Of a stretch of DNA of 64,000 nucleotides, positions 53,144-61,723 are shown one piece after another (positions within the stretch are counted from its first letter, which is position 1; every line of letters begins with the position of its first letter). The stretch lies in NCBI GenBank assembly GCA_903914415.1, contig CAIWOY010000152.1, positions 1-64,000 on the forward strand, written 5' to 3'. Made by a program: the position numbers and the translations under genes. The notes beneath the pieces were generated by a model. That model saw only the letters and a program-made list of their open reading frames with translations. It was not told the origin of the DNA and did no database searches. The DNA comes from an uncultured Phycisphaerales bacterium. GTDB taxonomy: Bacteria; Planctomycetota; Phycisphaerae; UBA1845; Fen-1342.

Positions 53144-53193
53144 GTGGGGCAGGCCTCTGTGCCTGCCGGGGCGGGCAGGGACGCCTGCTCCAC
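53144..53193. repeat. Palindromic element between convergent rpiB and folD
   Basis: Near-perfect inverted ends (GTGGGGCAGGC / GCCTGCTCCAC) enclose internal GGCAGGC and GCCTGCC hairpins. It occupies the gap between convergent genes and may serve as a bidirectional terminator or be a REP-like repeat. Confidence 0.6.
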
Positions 53194-53208
53194 CGTCGGC
53201 CCTGCGGA

Positions 53209-54093
53209 TCAATCCCGCCGCCGAAGTTGCTTGCGGGCCGCCTCGACCGTGTTCCGGAGCAGCATGGCGACCGTCACCGGCCCGACGCCGCCCGGGACCG
53301 GCGTGATCGCCTGGGCGACCTGAGCCACCGGTCCGAAATCCACGTCGCCGACGGTACGCCGAACCTCTTGGCCTTGCGCATTGCGCTCGACGACGCGATT
53401 GATCCCCACGTCGATGACCACCGCCCCGGGGCGCACGTAATCAACGCCGATGGCCCGCGGCTGGCCTATCGCCACGACCAGGATGTCCGCCCGGCGGGTG
53501 TACGCGGCCAGGTCCTGCGTCGCCGCGTGACAGCCCGTGACCGTCGCCATCTGCGTCAGCAGGGCCATCGTGATCGGTCGGCCGACGACGCGGCTCTGCC
53601 CGACGACCACCGCGTGGGCGCCGCGCACCACCACGCCGCTGCGGCCGATCAGCTCGGCGACGGCCAGCGCGGTGCACGGGACGATGATCGGGTTGTCGTA
53701 GAACAGCCAGCCGATGTTCGCGGGGCTCACGCCTTCGACGTCTTTGTACGGATCGATGCGATCCTGGGCCGTCGCGGGGTCGATGTGCGGCGGCAGCGGC
53801 AACTGGAGGATGATCCCGGTGACCCGCGCGTCGGCGTTGAGTCGGTCGATCGCGGCCAGCAACTCGGTCTGCGCGGTCGCTTCGGGCAGCTCGACCAGCT
53901 CGTACTGGACGCCGACTTGCACGCTCAGCTTGCGCTGCGACTCGGCATACAGCCGCCCGCCGGCATCGCTGCCGACCAGCACGGCGCAGAGCTTGATGGT
54001 CCCGTGGTGGGCGTTGAACCACGCGACCTGGCGGGTGACCTCGGCTCGGATTTCGGCGGCATACGCCGCCCCGTCCAGAATGGCGGCCGGCAT
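53209..54093 (-). CDS. folD: Bifunctional methylene-THF dehydrogenase/cyclohydrolase
   Basis: The 294-residue enzyme interconverts methylene-, methenyl- and formyl-tetrahydrofolate. Conserved features are VGSDAGGRLYAESQRK with the catalytic Tyr/Lys pair, GIILQLPLPPHID, KDVEG (usually KDVDG), GQSRVVGRPI for NADP binding, and TPVPGGVGPVT. GAGGG precedes the ATG. It is convergent with rpiB. Codon use and GC match the surroundings. Confidence 0.96.
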   Translation of the reverse strand: MPAAILDGAAYAAEIRAEVTRQVAWFNAHHGTIKLCAVLVGSDAGGRLYAESQRKLSVQVGVQYELVELPEATAQTELLAAIDRLNADARVTGIILQLPLPPHIDPATAQDRIDPYKDVEGVSPANIGWLFYDNPIIVPCTALAVAELIGRSGVVVRGAHAVVVGQSRVVGRPITMALLTQMATVTGCHAATQDLAAYTRRADILVVAIGQPRAIGVDYVRPGAVVIDVGINRVVERNAQGQEVRRTVGDVDFGPVAQVAQAITPVPGGVGPVTVAMLLRNTVEAARKQLRRRD

Positions 54094-54272
54094 TACGGAC
54101 CCTCAGGGTCGGCGCGGATCATGGCCCCGCTGCCGCGGACTTTCAAGGCCGGGGCTGACAAGTGTGCCGCGGACGGGTATCATCACGCGCCTTGCCGCCG
54201 GGCACGGAATGGCCTAGGCGAGCGGCGCGGTCGCGAAACGGTGCAAACGGGGCACAACGCGGAGGCTGGCCA

Positions 54273-54626
54273 GTGACTCGAACCCGGCTGATAGCGTGCC
54301 TGGTGGCGATCGGGCTCGCAACGGGGGGGTGTACGGTGAACATCCCCGGCAACAACACGACGCTCTTTGCCACAGGCGAGTCGTTCATCCTGCGCGGTAC
54401 GACGGCGGTCATTGACAACAGCGGACCCTGTCTGGTGTGGATCGGCGAGAACGGCATAACGTATCACCTGTTTCAGGGCGGCCGGTTGGAGAACGCGGAC
54501 TTCGACCGCATCACGACCCCGGGCGTGACGTCACGCCTGGAGCTCGCCGCGCGGAGCGACCTCACCGTCTCGTGCCAGGTCGGCGAGATTGTCGAGGTCC
54601 AACGCGTGCTGGAAATCGTCGAGTAG
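54273..54626 (+). CDS. Small lipoprotein of unknown function
   Basis: The 117 residues begin with a GTG (GGAGG 7 bases upstream) and a lipoprotein signal (RLIACLVAIGLATGGC, lipobox TGGC). The short mature domain is rich in beta-forming residues (TTAVIDNSGPCLVWIGENGITYHLF). It contains two further cysteines that could form a disulfide. I do not recognise the family. It lies 23 bases before the SGNH hydrolase lipoprotein gene and is likely co-transcribed. Confidence 0.75.
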   Translation: MTRTRLIACLVAIGLATGGCTVNIPGNNTTLFATGESFILRGTTAVIDNSGPCLVWIGENGITYHLFQGGRLENADFDRITTPGVTSRLELAARSDLTVSCQVGEIVEVQRVLEIVE

Positions 54627-54649
54627 CACTGAGGCCGCCCGGACGAGAC

Positions 54650-56239
54650 ATGCAGGCCATGACACGCCGCCGCCGTCATTCTGAACAGGTCGCCCAAGCC
54701 CGACTGCTCCACCCGTACGCCGCGCGCGGGGCCGCCCTCCTCGTGCTCGCCGCGTTGCCCGGCTGCAATTTGCTCAGCGGGCTGAGTGGCGAGCCGCAGC
54801 GGCCCTACGCCCCGGTCGTGCTGGTCGGGACCGAGCGCCTCGATCGGCCGGCGGTGGCTTCCGTCGGGGATGTGTTTCGCCCCGCCTACAGCTTCGCCGT
54901 GGACGACGCGGATGCCGCTCGTGGGCAGGCCGTGGGGTTCTTCGTCACGCTCGTTACGGGCGACCCGAACAGCCTGGCGTTTCGCCTTACGGACGAGGAA
55001 ACGGGCGCCGACACACGGCTGGTCCGCGTGCCGCCGCCGGGCGACGCCACCGAGCGCGCCGCTGCGGCTACCCCGCGCGCCTTCAACGCCGACACGCGCA
55101 GCCGCCTCGCGGGGGGCGCGGGCCTCTGGTGGCTCGACGCCGGGGCGGGCAACGCGACGTATCGCTTCGCCGTGCTGATTCCGGCCGGGGCGCTGTCGGC
55201 CTTCACGCGGCTGCAGATGTACGCGAGTGCCGCGCCGGATGGCACGCCGATCAACGCCGCCGCGCTGGAACTCGTGCGCGACTTCTTCTACCTCGCGATC
55301 ATTGGGGACTCGCTCCTGTGGGGCAACGGCCTGGAGGAGCAGGACAAGTTCACCGCGCTGGCGTCCCAGACGCTCGAGCGCGAGACGGGGCGCAAGGTGA
55401 TCGGGCAGCGGTACGCGCAGTCCGGGGCCTGCATCGTGCCCGCCCCGGGCGATTCGGTGTGCCAGTGGAGCTGCTCCGGCGAGGTGCCGGTCGCGTCCAC
55501 CTCGATCACCTTGCAGGCCGACCTGATCGAACGCCCGGAGCTGATGGACCTGATCCTGATGGGCGGGTGCATCAACGACGTCGGGCTCGACGCCATCCTG
55601 CTGCCCGGGATGCCTATGGATGACCTCACCGAGCTGACGCAGCACTTCTGCCGGGACGAAATGACGACGCTGCTGCGCAAGGTGCGCCGGCTCGCTCCGC
55701 AGGCCCGCGTGGTCGTCACCGGGTACTACCCGATCATCGGCCCGGACAGCGACTCGTTTGCGATACGGATCTGGAGTCAAGTTCGCGGCCTCCTCGGCGC
55801 CGCGGAGGCGCCCCTGGTGCCGACCCTCGCGGCGCAGTCCGCCGACTTCGAAACGCAGGCGCGGGCGGCGCTTTTGGCCGCGGTGCAACAGGTCAACGCG
55901 GACGCCGATCCGTCCGCGGCGAGCAAGGTGGCGTTCGCCGGCCCGGGTTTCGGCCCCGACCACGCGACCTTCGCGCCGCAACCGTGGCTGTGGGGGCTGA
56001 CGTCGGACGCGGCTTTTCTGCAAAACACGACGCTTGACTACGAGCTGTTCCCCGAGGATCCCCTGCGCGATTTTCGCTTGTCCAACTGCTCCGGGCCCAA
56101 CGTCGGCGGCGACCAGGTCCAGTGCATCTACGAGTCAGTGGGACACCCGAATCGCCGCGGCGCGCGGGCCTACGCCGACGCCGTCGTCGCCAGCCTGCGC
56201 ACCCTCGGCGTCTTGCCCCCCGTGGCCGCACGCCAGTAG
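54650..56239 (+). CDS. SGNH-hydrolase-family lipoprotein
   Basis: The 529-residue protein has a lipoprotein-type leader with a lipobox-like LPGC (about 38-41). After a beta domain of about 170 residues comes an SGNH/GDSL hydrolase: IIGDSLLWGNG supplies the nucleophile serine, GGCIND the block III Asn, and VGHPNRRG the catalytic histidine. SGNH enzymes act on esters, often acetyl groups of surface glycans. The N-terminal domain is unrecognised and may bind substrate. An alternative ATG lies three codons later. Confidence 0.8.
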   Translation: MQAMTRRRRHSEQVAQARLLHPYAARGAALLVLAALPGCNLLSGLSGEPQRPYAPVVLVGTERLDRPAVASVGDVFRPAYSFAVDDADAARGQAVGFFVTLVTGDPNSLAFRLTDEETGADTRLVRVPPPGDATERAAAATPRAFNADTRSRLAGGAGLWWLDAGAGNATYRFAVLIPAGALSAFTRLQMYASAAPDGTPINAAALELVRDFFYLAIIGDSLLWGNGLEEQDKFTALASQTLERETGRKVIGQRYAQSGACIVPAPGDSVCQWSCSGEVPVASTSITLQADLIERPELMDLILMGGCINDVGLDAILLPGMPMDDLTELTQHFCRDEMTTLLRKVRRLAPQARVVVTGYYPIIGPDSDSFAIRIWSQVRGLLGAAEAPLVPTLAAQSADFETQARAALLAAVQQVNADADPSAASKVAFAGPGFGPDHATFAPQPWLWGLTSDAAFLQNTTLDYELFPEDPLRDFRLSNCSGPNVGGDQVQCIYESVGHPNRRGARAYADAVVASLRTLGVLPPVAARQ

Positions 56240-56357
56240 CCCGTCACGTTTCGATTCTCGGGGAGCATCGGCGTCCTGCCGGTGCGAAACCGGGGAAAAC
56301 GCGCCGCCTGACCCGAAGAATAAGAGGCGACGGTCTACCAGTCCCACCTCCCCGGTG

Positions 56358-57860
56358 CTACGTCGCGCGCCGCCGGCGCGCGTCCGCCTCCAGCCAGAAG
56401 TGGTACGCGACCATCCCCAACGTGGCCAGGACGCCCACCGCCGTGCAGATGTACCAGAACGACTGCGGGTGATACGTGTTCCACAGGACCTGGCGAGCTG
56501 CGGCTTCGCTCTGCCCGAGCGCGTCGGCCAGCTTCGACATGACCGCGCCTTTCGACAGCCCGGCCACCGCCTGCGGGTCGAGCCCCAGGCCGTGTACCAG
56601 GTGGTGCCGGGCGAGCGCAATCTTGTCGGACAGCCGGTCGTAGAGCGGCCCGCCGATGAAGTTCGCCCCCGCCCAGCCGACGGCGAAGGGAATGTTGGAA
56701 TAGCCCATATAGAGGGCCTTCTTCTCCGGCGGCGCCATGAGGGCGACGTACTCGCTGAACTTCGGGCTGCACGCCATCTCGCCCAGTGCAAAGATGAAGA
56801 TGCCGAGCACGCACAGCCACCCGGTCGTCATCGTGCCGGCGAAGAGGAACCCGCCGCAGCACACCGCCATCCCGACGATCATGTCGCTGATCGGGCGGAA
56901 CTTGCCGCTGAGGTACGAGATCAGCAGCACGAAGATGATGATCGCCCCCGCATCCACGTTGACGATCCACTCCGGGTTCACCTGGCCGCCGCCCGCCGCC
57001 ATCCGCTGGAAGAAGCCCAGGCCGGTGACGCGCGCCAGGAACTGCGCCACGTCGTTCGAGTCGACCCACTGGTCGATGAAGATCGAGAGCTGGTCGAAAA
57101 GCTGCATGAACATGAACCAGAAGCCCGAGAAGATCGCCAGGAAGACCACGAAGCGCAGGTCCTTCAGGACCGCCATGCTCTCCGCGAAAACCGCGGCCGG
57201 CGACTTGCGCGCGCCGCCCGGCTCCGCTCCCGTCCCCTTGGCGTAGTCCTTCAGGAAGACCAGCGTGATTAGCACGTTCACGATGATGATGCCCGCGGCG
57301 GCGAAGAACGCGAAGCGCCACTGCAACAAGCGGAGGTAGCCGCAGACCAGCGGCCCGATGAACCCGCCGATGTTCACCACTTGGTAGAAGATGCCCCAGC
57401 CCAGCGACGAGTTCGACGTACCCACGCAGTGGGCGAGCGTGCCGTGCAGCGGCGGCTTGAAGATGGCGGTCCCCGTGCCGATCAGGCAGCACGCGCCCAT
57501 GAAGCTCCACCAACTGTGCGTGTACCCCATCAGCGAGTAGCCCACGATGTTGATGCCGAACGCCACCAGCAGCGACCGCCGGTACCCGTACCGGTCGGCG
57601 AATCCGCCCGTGAACATCGGCAGCAGGCACTGGATCAGCGACCACACGCCGAAGAAGATGCCTTTGTCCGTGTTCGAGAGCGCCAGCCCGCCCTTCTCCG
57701 CCTCGGCGACGATGTACAGGGCCGCGATCGTCCGCACGCCGTAGAACGAGAAACGCTCCACCAGCTCGATGGCGTTGGCGACCCAGAAGCTGGACGGAAA
57801 GCTCTTGAATTGCGCGACAAAACCCGGACGCGACGCAGCGGCGGGAACGGCAGCACTCAT
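56358..57860 (-). CDS. POT/PTR2 family proton-coupled peptide transporter
   Basis: This 500-residue MFS protein has about twelve or more helices. The family signature ELVERFSFYGVRTI at helix 1 contains the ExxER motif for proton coupling, followed by GGFADRYGYRRSL and IGTGTAIFKP...GT. It should import di- or tripeptides or related solutes. GAGGAG lies 9 bases before the chosen ATG. A large loop mid-protein is normal for the family. Substrate specificity cannot be read. Confidence 0.88.
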   Translation of the reverse strand: MSAAVPAAASRPGFVAQFKSFPSSFWVANAIELVERFSFYGVRTIAALYIVAEAEKGGLALSNTDKGIFFGVWSLIQCLLPMFTGGFADRYGYRRSLLVAFGINIVGYSLMGYTHSWWSFMGACCLIGTGTAIFKPPLHGTLAHCVGTSNSSLGWGIFYQVVNIGGFIGPLVCGYLRLLQWRFAFFAAAGIIIVNVLITLVFLKDYAKGTGAEPGGARKSPAAVFAESMAVLKDLRFVVFLAIFSGFWFMFMQLFDQLSIFIDQWVDSNDVAQFLARVTGLGFFQRMAAGGGQVNPEWIVNVDAGAIIIFVLLISYLSGKFRPISDMIVGMAVCCGGFLFAGTMTTGWLCVLGIFIFALGEMACSPKFSEYVALMAPPEKKALYMGYSNIPFAVGWAGANFIGGPLYDRLSDKIALARHHLVHGLGLDPQAVAGLSKGAVMSKLADALGQSEAAARQVLWNTYHPQSFWYICTAVGVLATLGMVAYHFWLEADARRRRAT

Positions 57861-57919
57861 GGACGGCGACTCCTCGTTACCAGCCGGACGAGCCCGCGTT
57901 CGAGCCCGCGCACTAGTGT

Positions 57920-58036
57920 AGTGTCTCGTCGAATCTGCGACGTATGGGAGCCGCGACATTTATGTCGCGCGGTCGTCCCGCGCGGCCTGAAGGCCGCGGC
58001 TCAGCCCCTGATACGATCGGTTTCTTACGAGACACT
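57920..58036. repeat. 117-bp element with 10-bp terminal inverted repeats (MITE-like)
   Basis: AGTGTCTCGT (57920-57929) and ACGAGACACT (58027-58036) are perfect inverted repeats. Inside are GCCGCGACAT..ATGTCGCGC and GCGGCCTGAAGGCCGC palindromes. It has no coding capacity and sits between the POT gene and the YkgJ-type gene. No target-site duplication is obvious. Confidence 0.65.
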
Positions 58037-58047
58037 GTACTTGCGCA

Positions 58048-58359
58048 TCACTGCTCCCGCCCCTGCACCCGCCGCGCCGTCAGACAATCCGGCGCACCCG
58101 GCGCCAGGTCGCGGCACAGCGTCGGCCGCTCCCCATAGATCGTGCACCGCCAAGCGCCCAGTTCGCCCTCCAGCGCCACGCAGCGCTCCGTCTCCGGATG
58201 CTTCCGCATGAAACGCAGCATCAGCCCGGGGGCGCAGTGCTGTAGCGCGGTGAGCGGCTCCAGCGCCGGCGTCCGCTCAAAACGGGCCGCCTCGGCGTCG
58301 CTCAACAGCACGTCCAGGCCGAAACAACAGGCTCCGCAGCTTTGACAATCGTACGTCAT
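58048..58359 (-). CDS. YkgJ-family cysteine-cluster protein
   Basis: The 103 residues start MTYDCQSCGACCFGLDV, the CxxCxxCC cluster of the YkgJ/UPF0153 family, with later cysteines in RCTIYGERPTLCRDL that probably complete a zinc or Fe-S site. The family function is not established. The chosen start replaces an upstream extension without similarity. It is followed on the same strand by the next upstream gene (ACT-like) at a 44-base distance, forming part of a minus-strand run. Confidence 0.85.
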   Translation of the reverse strand: MTYDCQSCGACCFGLDVLLSDAEAARFERTPALEPLTALQHCAPGLMLRFMRKHPETERCVALEGELGAWRCTIYGERPTLCRDLAPGAPDCLTARRVQGREQ

Positions 58360-58402
58360 CGGGTTCACTCGCAGGGTGGCGGCGGGCCGTCCGCCCACGG
58401 GG

Positions 58403-58828
58403 TCAGGGTGCCAGCACACGCTCCAGAATCGCCTTGGCCCGGTCCCCGTCGGCGTCGTTGTCGAACGCGATGTTGATTACGGCCTGCTCGCCCAGCGCGG
58501 CCGCCGAAAAATCGCGCAGGTTCAGCCCCGCGTCCGCCAGCGCCGCCGCCACCCGCGCCCCCAGCCCGGCCGTGTTCGGCCCCTTCACGCGGATGATGCG
58601 AAAGGCGCTTTCCGTGGCCAGTCCCGCCCGCTCGGCGATCTCGACCTCCTCGAGCGACCGCAGCGGGGCGACGAAGAGCAGCGCACGACCCGGCTGATCC
58701 GGACGGCCGAGAATCAACTCAAGGTTGAGGCCGCCGGTGCTGAGCGCGCGCAGCTTCTCGGCCAGCGCCCCGGGGTGATCCGGGATCGCGCCGACCCAGA
58801 CATACTCTTTCGTGATGCGGTACGTCAT
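58403..58828 (-). CDS. ACT-domain protein
   Basis: The 141 residues contain two ACT-like halves. The first runs from VWVGAIPDHPGALAEKLRALSTGGLNLE, with the typical small-ligand loop DHPGALA. The second runs from about GPNTAGLGARVAAALADAGLNLRDF to the end. ACT domains bind amino acids to regulate enzymes; no catalytic domain is attached. It starts at MTYRITKEYVW by similarity. It lies between the YkgJ and DUF502 genes on the same strand. Confidence 0.75.
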   Translation of the reverse strand: MTYRITKEYVWVGAIPDHPGALAEKLRALSTGGLNLELILGRPDQPGRALLFVAPLRSLEEVEIAERAGLATESAFRIIRVKGPNTAGLGARVAAALADAGLNLRDFSAAALGEQAVINIAFDNDADGDRAKAILERVLAP

Positions 58829-58903
58829 GCCGCGCCTGCTCCAGCCGAACACGCTCGGGGACAGGACCGCCGCCACTCTACCGGCCGCGCTGACCCCCTG
58901 CAA

Positions 58904-59707
58904 TCAGCGACCCGGCTCGGGCTTGGGCTGCGGCCCGCCGGCCGCCGATGTCGCGCCGGCCTTTCCGGTGCGCATGGTGACGTTCTGCGGCGACAGAATC
59001 CCGCCGGACATGATGGCCTTGACAGCCTCCTCGACCGTCCAATCGACCTCGATGATGTCCGTCCGCTTGAGCACGAAGACAAACCCCGTGGTCGGGTTCG
59101 GCGTGGTGGCGATGAAAGCCGCGCACAACTCTTCGCCCGTCACGGAGTCCTTGAACGTGTTGGTGATGAAGGCGATCGAGCGCGTCAGCTCGTTCGGGAA
59201 GGGCACCAGCGCGACGCGCTGGAAGCTCTGCGATTGCTGGCCGGAGAACAGCCCCACGATCTGCTTCAGCGCGGTGTAGACCGTTTTGACAAAAGGCACG
59301 CGGCTGACGAGATAGTCAACCCAGTCGATGATCCGCCGGCCGATCACGTTGGCGGAAAACACGCCGATCAGGTAGAGCACGAAAAACGTGAGCACGACCG
59401 CAAACCCCCAGATGCTCCACTGCACCGCCGGGGGCAGCGCCGTCAGCCCGCGCGCGCTCCACTGGTCCGCGGTGACACCCCAGCGCGCTGCCAGGGCCGG
59501 GCTCCACGGCCCGTGCAGCAGGATCCCGATGACCCACAGCGACAGGTCCCGCAGCCAGCCGAACACGACCCACAGCAGCCAGGCCGTGACCATGATCGGC
59601 AGAATCGTCAGCAGCCCGGTCGTGACCCGGGCCCGAATCACCGCGCGGACCGCCGATAGGACACGGCTGTGCGGACGTTCGCGGGGGGTTCCAGCACTTG
59701 CAGGCAT
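58904..59707 (-). CDS. DUF502 family membrane protein
   Basis: This protein of about 267 residues has two membrane helices (about 30-50 and 95-120) and the DUF502 hallmarks RARVTTGLLTILPIMVTAW and VPFVKTVYTALKQI. The family is widespread and its role unknown. Start choice: two adjacent ATGs at 59710 and 59707, with GGAG at a better distance from the second. The cytoplasmic tail ends in Ala/Gly/Pro. Confidence 0.85.
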   Translation of the reverse strand: MPASAGTPRERPHSRVLSAVRAVIRARVTTGLLTILPIMVTAWLLWVVFGWLRDLSLWVIGILLHGPWSPALAARWGVTADQWSARGLTALPPAVQWSIWGFAVVLTFFVLYLIGVFSANVIGRRIIDWVDYLVSRVPFVKTVYTALKQIVGLFSGQQSQSFQRVALVPFPNELTRSIAFITNTFKDSVTGEELCAAFIATTPNPTTGFVFVLKRTDIIEVDWTVEEAVKAIMSGGILSPQNVTMRTGKAGATSAAGGPQPKPEPGR

Positions 59708-59799
59708 CATGTCTCCAAACCTGGTGCGACCCTGTCTGGCTGCCGTCGGCCGGTCGCGCTCCGACGATACCGCTTTTTCATCCACCGGCAAGCGCGGGC

Positions 59800-59822
59800 G
59801 CCCCACACCGGAAGCGTGGGGC
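59800..59822. other. 7-bp G/C hairpin (GCCCCAC / GTGGGGC) downstream of the 36-aa gene
   Basis: A stem of 7 bp around a 9-base loop between the DUF502 gene and the small membrane protein gene, without a T-tract. Confidence 0.35.
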
Positions 59823-59860
59823 ACCCGACGACCCGTGGCTGTGGGCCGTTCGCTGCTCGT

Positions 59861-59971
59861 TCAGTTGACCGAGGGACCGGGGCCCAAGACCAGCCTCACG
59901 AGCAACCACGCGATCATGATCGAGCCCACCAGGAACCCAGCCAGGCCCAGGATGCGAAAAAAAGTCTTCAT
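59861..59971 (-). CDS. 36-residue single-helix membrane protein candidate
   Basis: MKTFFRILGLAGFLVGSIMI then AWLLVRLVLGPGPSVN is a clean hydrophobic helix flanked by basic residues, with a weak GGAA upstream. It sits in a same-strand run with DUF502. Small size limits confidence. A longer upstream in-frame extension exists but is cysteine-rich and unlikely. Confidence 0.45.
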   Translation of the reverse strand: MKTFFRILGLAGFLVGSIMIAWLLVRLVLGPGPSVN

Positions 59972-60055
59972 TGTTCCGCGTTCCGTATGAATGCCGAGAC
60001 GACATGCGCGCAGTACCAGCCGCGCACCACAGCAAGTTCCCCCCTGGCAGAACAA

Positions 60056-60421
60056 TCAGATCAGCAGACGACCGTGCACGATGTTGATATCGCAGGGCCG
60101 CGTCAAGTGGGATGGGTCGAGGTCGATCGGTACGGCGCCATCCGACACCGGGCGTAGACCGGGCGTGAGGATAGCTTCGGCGGGCGTGCCGCCGTCTGGG
60201 CTGCGTGTCGCATGGGACAAGGGTGCTGACGCGGTGCTGTCCCGGACCAGCACGGCCTCGCTGGGTATGCGCTCACTGGCGCCGCGCTCGACCTGCTCCG
60301 GCACGCGCCCCGTCGCGACGCGTGCATGGCGGGGTGCAGCTTGGCCGAAAAGCCAGGGCACTGTGATGATGAGTGCCACGACCCGGACATACGGTGATCG
60401 CAACACACGGTCAATATGCAC
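60056..60421 (-). CDS. Hypothetical protein with N-terminal membrane segment
   Basis: The 121-residue frame from a GTG (GGAG 8 bases upstream) starts VHIDRVLRSPYVRVVALIIT and runs on with VPWLFGQ, a membrane or signal-like helix. An unremarkable polar region follows. Third-base GC is consistent with coding but I recognise no family. It is divergent from the glycosyltransferase gene at 60569. Confidence 0.5.
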   Translation of the reverse strand: MHIDRVLRSPYVRVVALIITVPWLFGQAAPRHARVATGRVPEQVERGASERIPSEAVLVRDSTASAPLSHATRSPDGGTPAEAILTPGLRPVSDGAVPIDLDPSHLTRPCDINIVHGRLLI

Positions 60422-60568
60422 GTCCGCAGCTCCCAAACCGCGCTGAGTCTAGCGCCGCTCCGCGTAAACGCAAGCCACAGCGGGGCAAAACGGCTTTCAC
60501 CCCCCGGGGCCGCGCCTGGCCCGCACGCGCCGTGCCTGGCGGCGCATTCCGTGCTATCCTGACCGCCG

Positions 60569-61723
60569 ATGAGCAACCCCAGCCCGGCCGAGTTTGTCGG
60601 GAACGGCCCCTTGTTCGACGGGCATGTCCTGCACGTCGTGGACACCTCCGTCGTGGTGCGCTGGGGGCCGATGCTCCGCCAGACCCTGCGCGCGTTGCAC
60701 GACAGCGGTACCCCCACCTCCCTCGTCACGAACGACCGGGAGTTGCCGGCGAACCTGGAGGGGACCGGCGTCGAGTGCCACGCCGTCGAGCAACTCGCCG
60801 GCTGGCGCGCTTGGCGCCTCGGCGAACGCCTCCTCGCACGCTTCCGGCACCCCCCGAAGATCGTTCATCTCTGGGGTGCGACCGGCCTCGCCTGGGTCCA
60901 ACGCTGGTGCAGACGGAATCACGTGCCGGTCGTGGTCCATGCCTTCGGCGTGACGGATGTCGCTCAACTCACGGCGCCACGTGTGGACGTGCAGACACGC
61001 GTCGCGGTGGCTTCCGACCACCTCGCGGAGCTGGGTTCGCAGCGCGCCGGCGACATGGCTCGCCCTTGGACGGTCATCCCGCCCGGGGTGGCGCTGCCGC
61101 GGCAATCCGCGGCCACACGCACGGGCGAGCGGACGCTCGCCGTGCTCTGTGCCTGCTCCCTCGACCGCCCGGATGCGGCTGGCGTTCTGATCGACGCCAT
61201 CGCGGAGCTGCGGCGCACGCAGCGCGACGTGCAGGCCGTGCTCGTGGGCGCGGGACCAGGTACCGACCTGATCTGGCGGCAAATTCACACCCGCGCGGTG
61301 CACGACTGTTGTGCCGTGCTCGACGAGCCGCGGCTGTGGGAGAAAGGGCTGCCGGGTGCGGATGTCTGCGTCGTCCCGGCGCGGCAGGGTGACTTGTGGC
61401 TGACGCCGCTGCTGGCGATGGGGCTGGGCAAGCTGGTCATTGCCTCGCGCGATCAGCCCGCCCAGTGGTTCATCGAAGGACAGACCGCCTGGCAGTTTAC
61501 GCCCGGGTCCGCCGTGGAGCTGGCCTACCTGCTGACGCGCGCCGCCGACCAGCCACAGCACGTGCAGGAAGCGACCGCGACGGCGAGCGCGTACTTTGAC
61601 ACGCACCATTCGATTGGCGCGTTGCTCGCCCGGCTGGCGGCGCTGTATCGGTCCATTGTCGACGAAGGCCGCACTGCGGGCAGCGCGGCCGCGGAGCACA
61701 GTGGTGGCGACGAACACACGTGA
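60569..61723 (+). CDS. GT4-like glycosyltransferase
   Basis: The 384 residues look like a two-domain GT-B enzyme. An N-terminal half contains HLWGATGLAWVQ, then VIPPGVALPRQ, then LAVLCACSLDRPDAAGVLIDA and VLVGAGPGTD. The donor-binding half has ADVCVVPARQGDLWLTPLLAMGLGKLVIAS, a degenerate version of the EGFGL...A...G.PV motif lacking the usual EG pair. Activity is therefore uncertain. It overlaps the next gene by 20 bases. A -10-like TATCCT is 8 bases before the ATG. Confidence 0.75.
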   Translation: MSNPSPAEFVGNGPLFDGHVLHVVDTSVVVRWGPMLRQTLRALHDSGTPTSLVTNDRELPANLEGTGVECHAVEQLAGWRAWRLGERLLARFRHPPKIVHLWGATGLAWVQRWCRRNHVPVVVHAFGVTDVAQLTAPRVDVQTRVAVASDHLAELGSQRAGDMARPWTVIPPGVALPRQSAATRTGERTLAVLCACSLDRPDAAGVLIDAIAELRRTQRDVQAVLVGAGPGTDLIWRQIHTRAVHDCCAVLDEPRLWEKGLPGADVCVVPARQGDLWLTPLLAMGLGKLVIASRDQPAQWFIEGQTAWQFTPGSAVELAYLLTRAADQPQHVQEATATASAYFDTHHSIGALLARLAALYRSIVDEGRTAGSAAAEHSGGDEHT

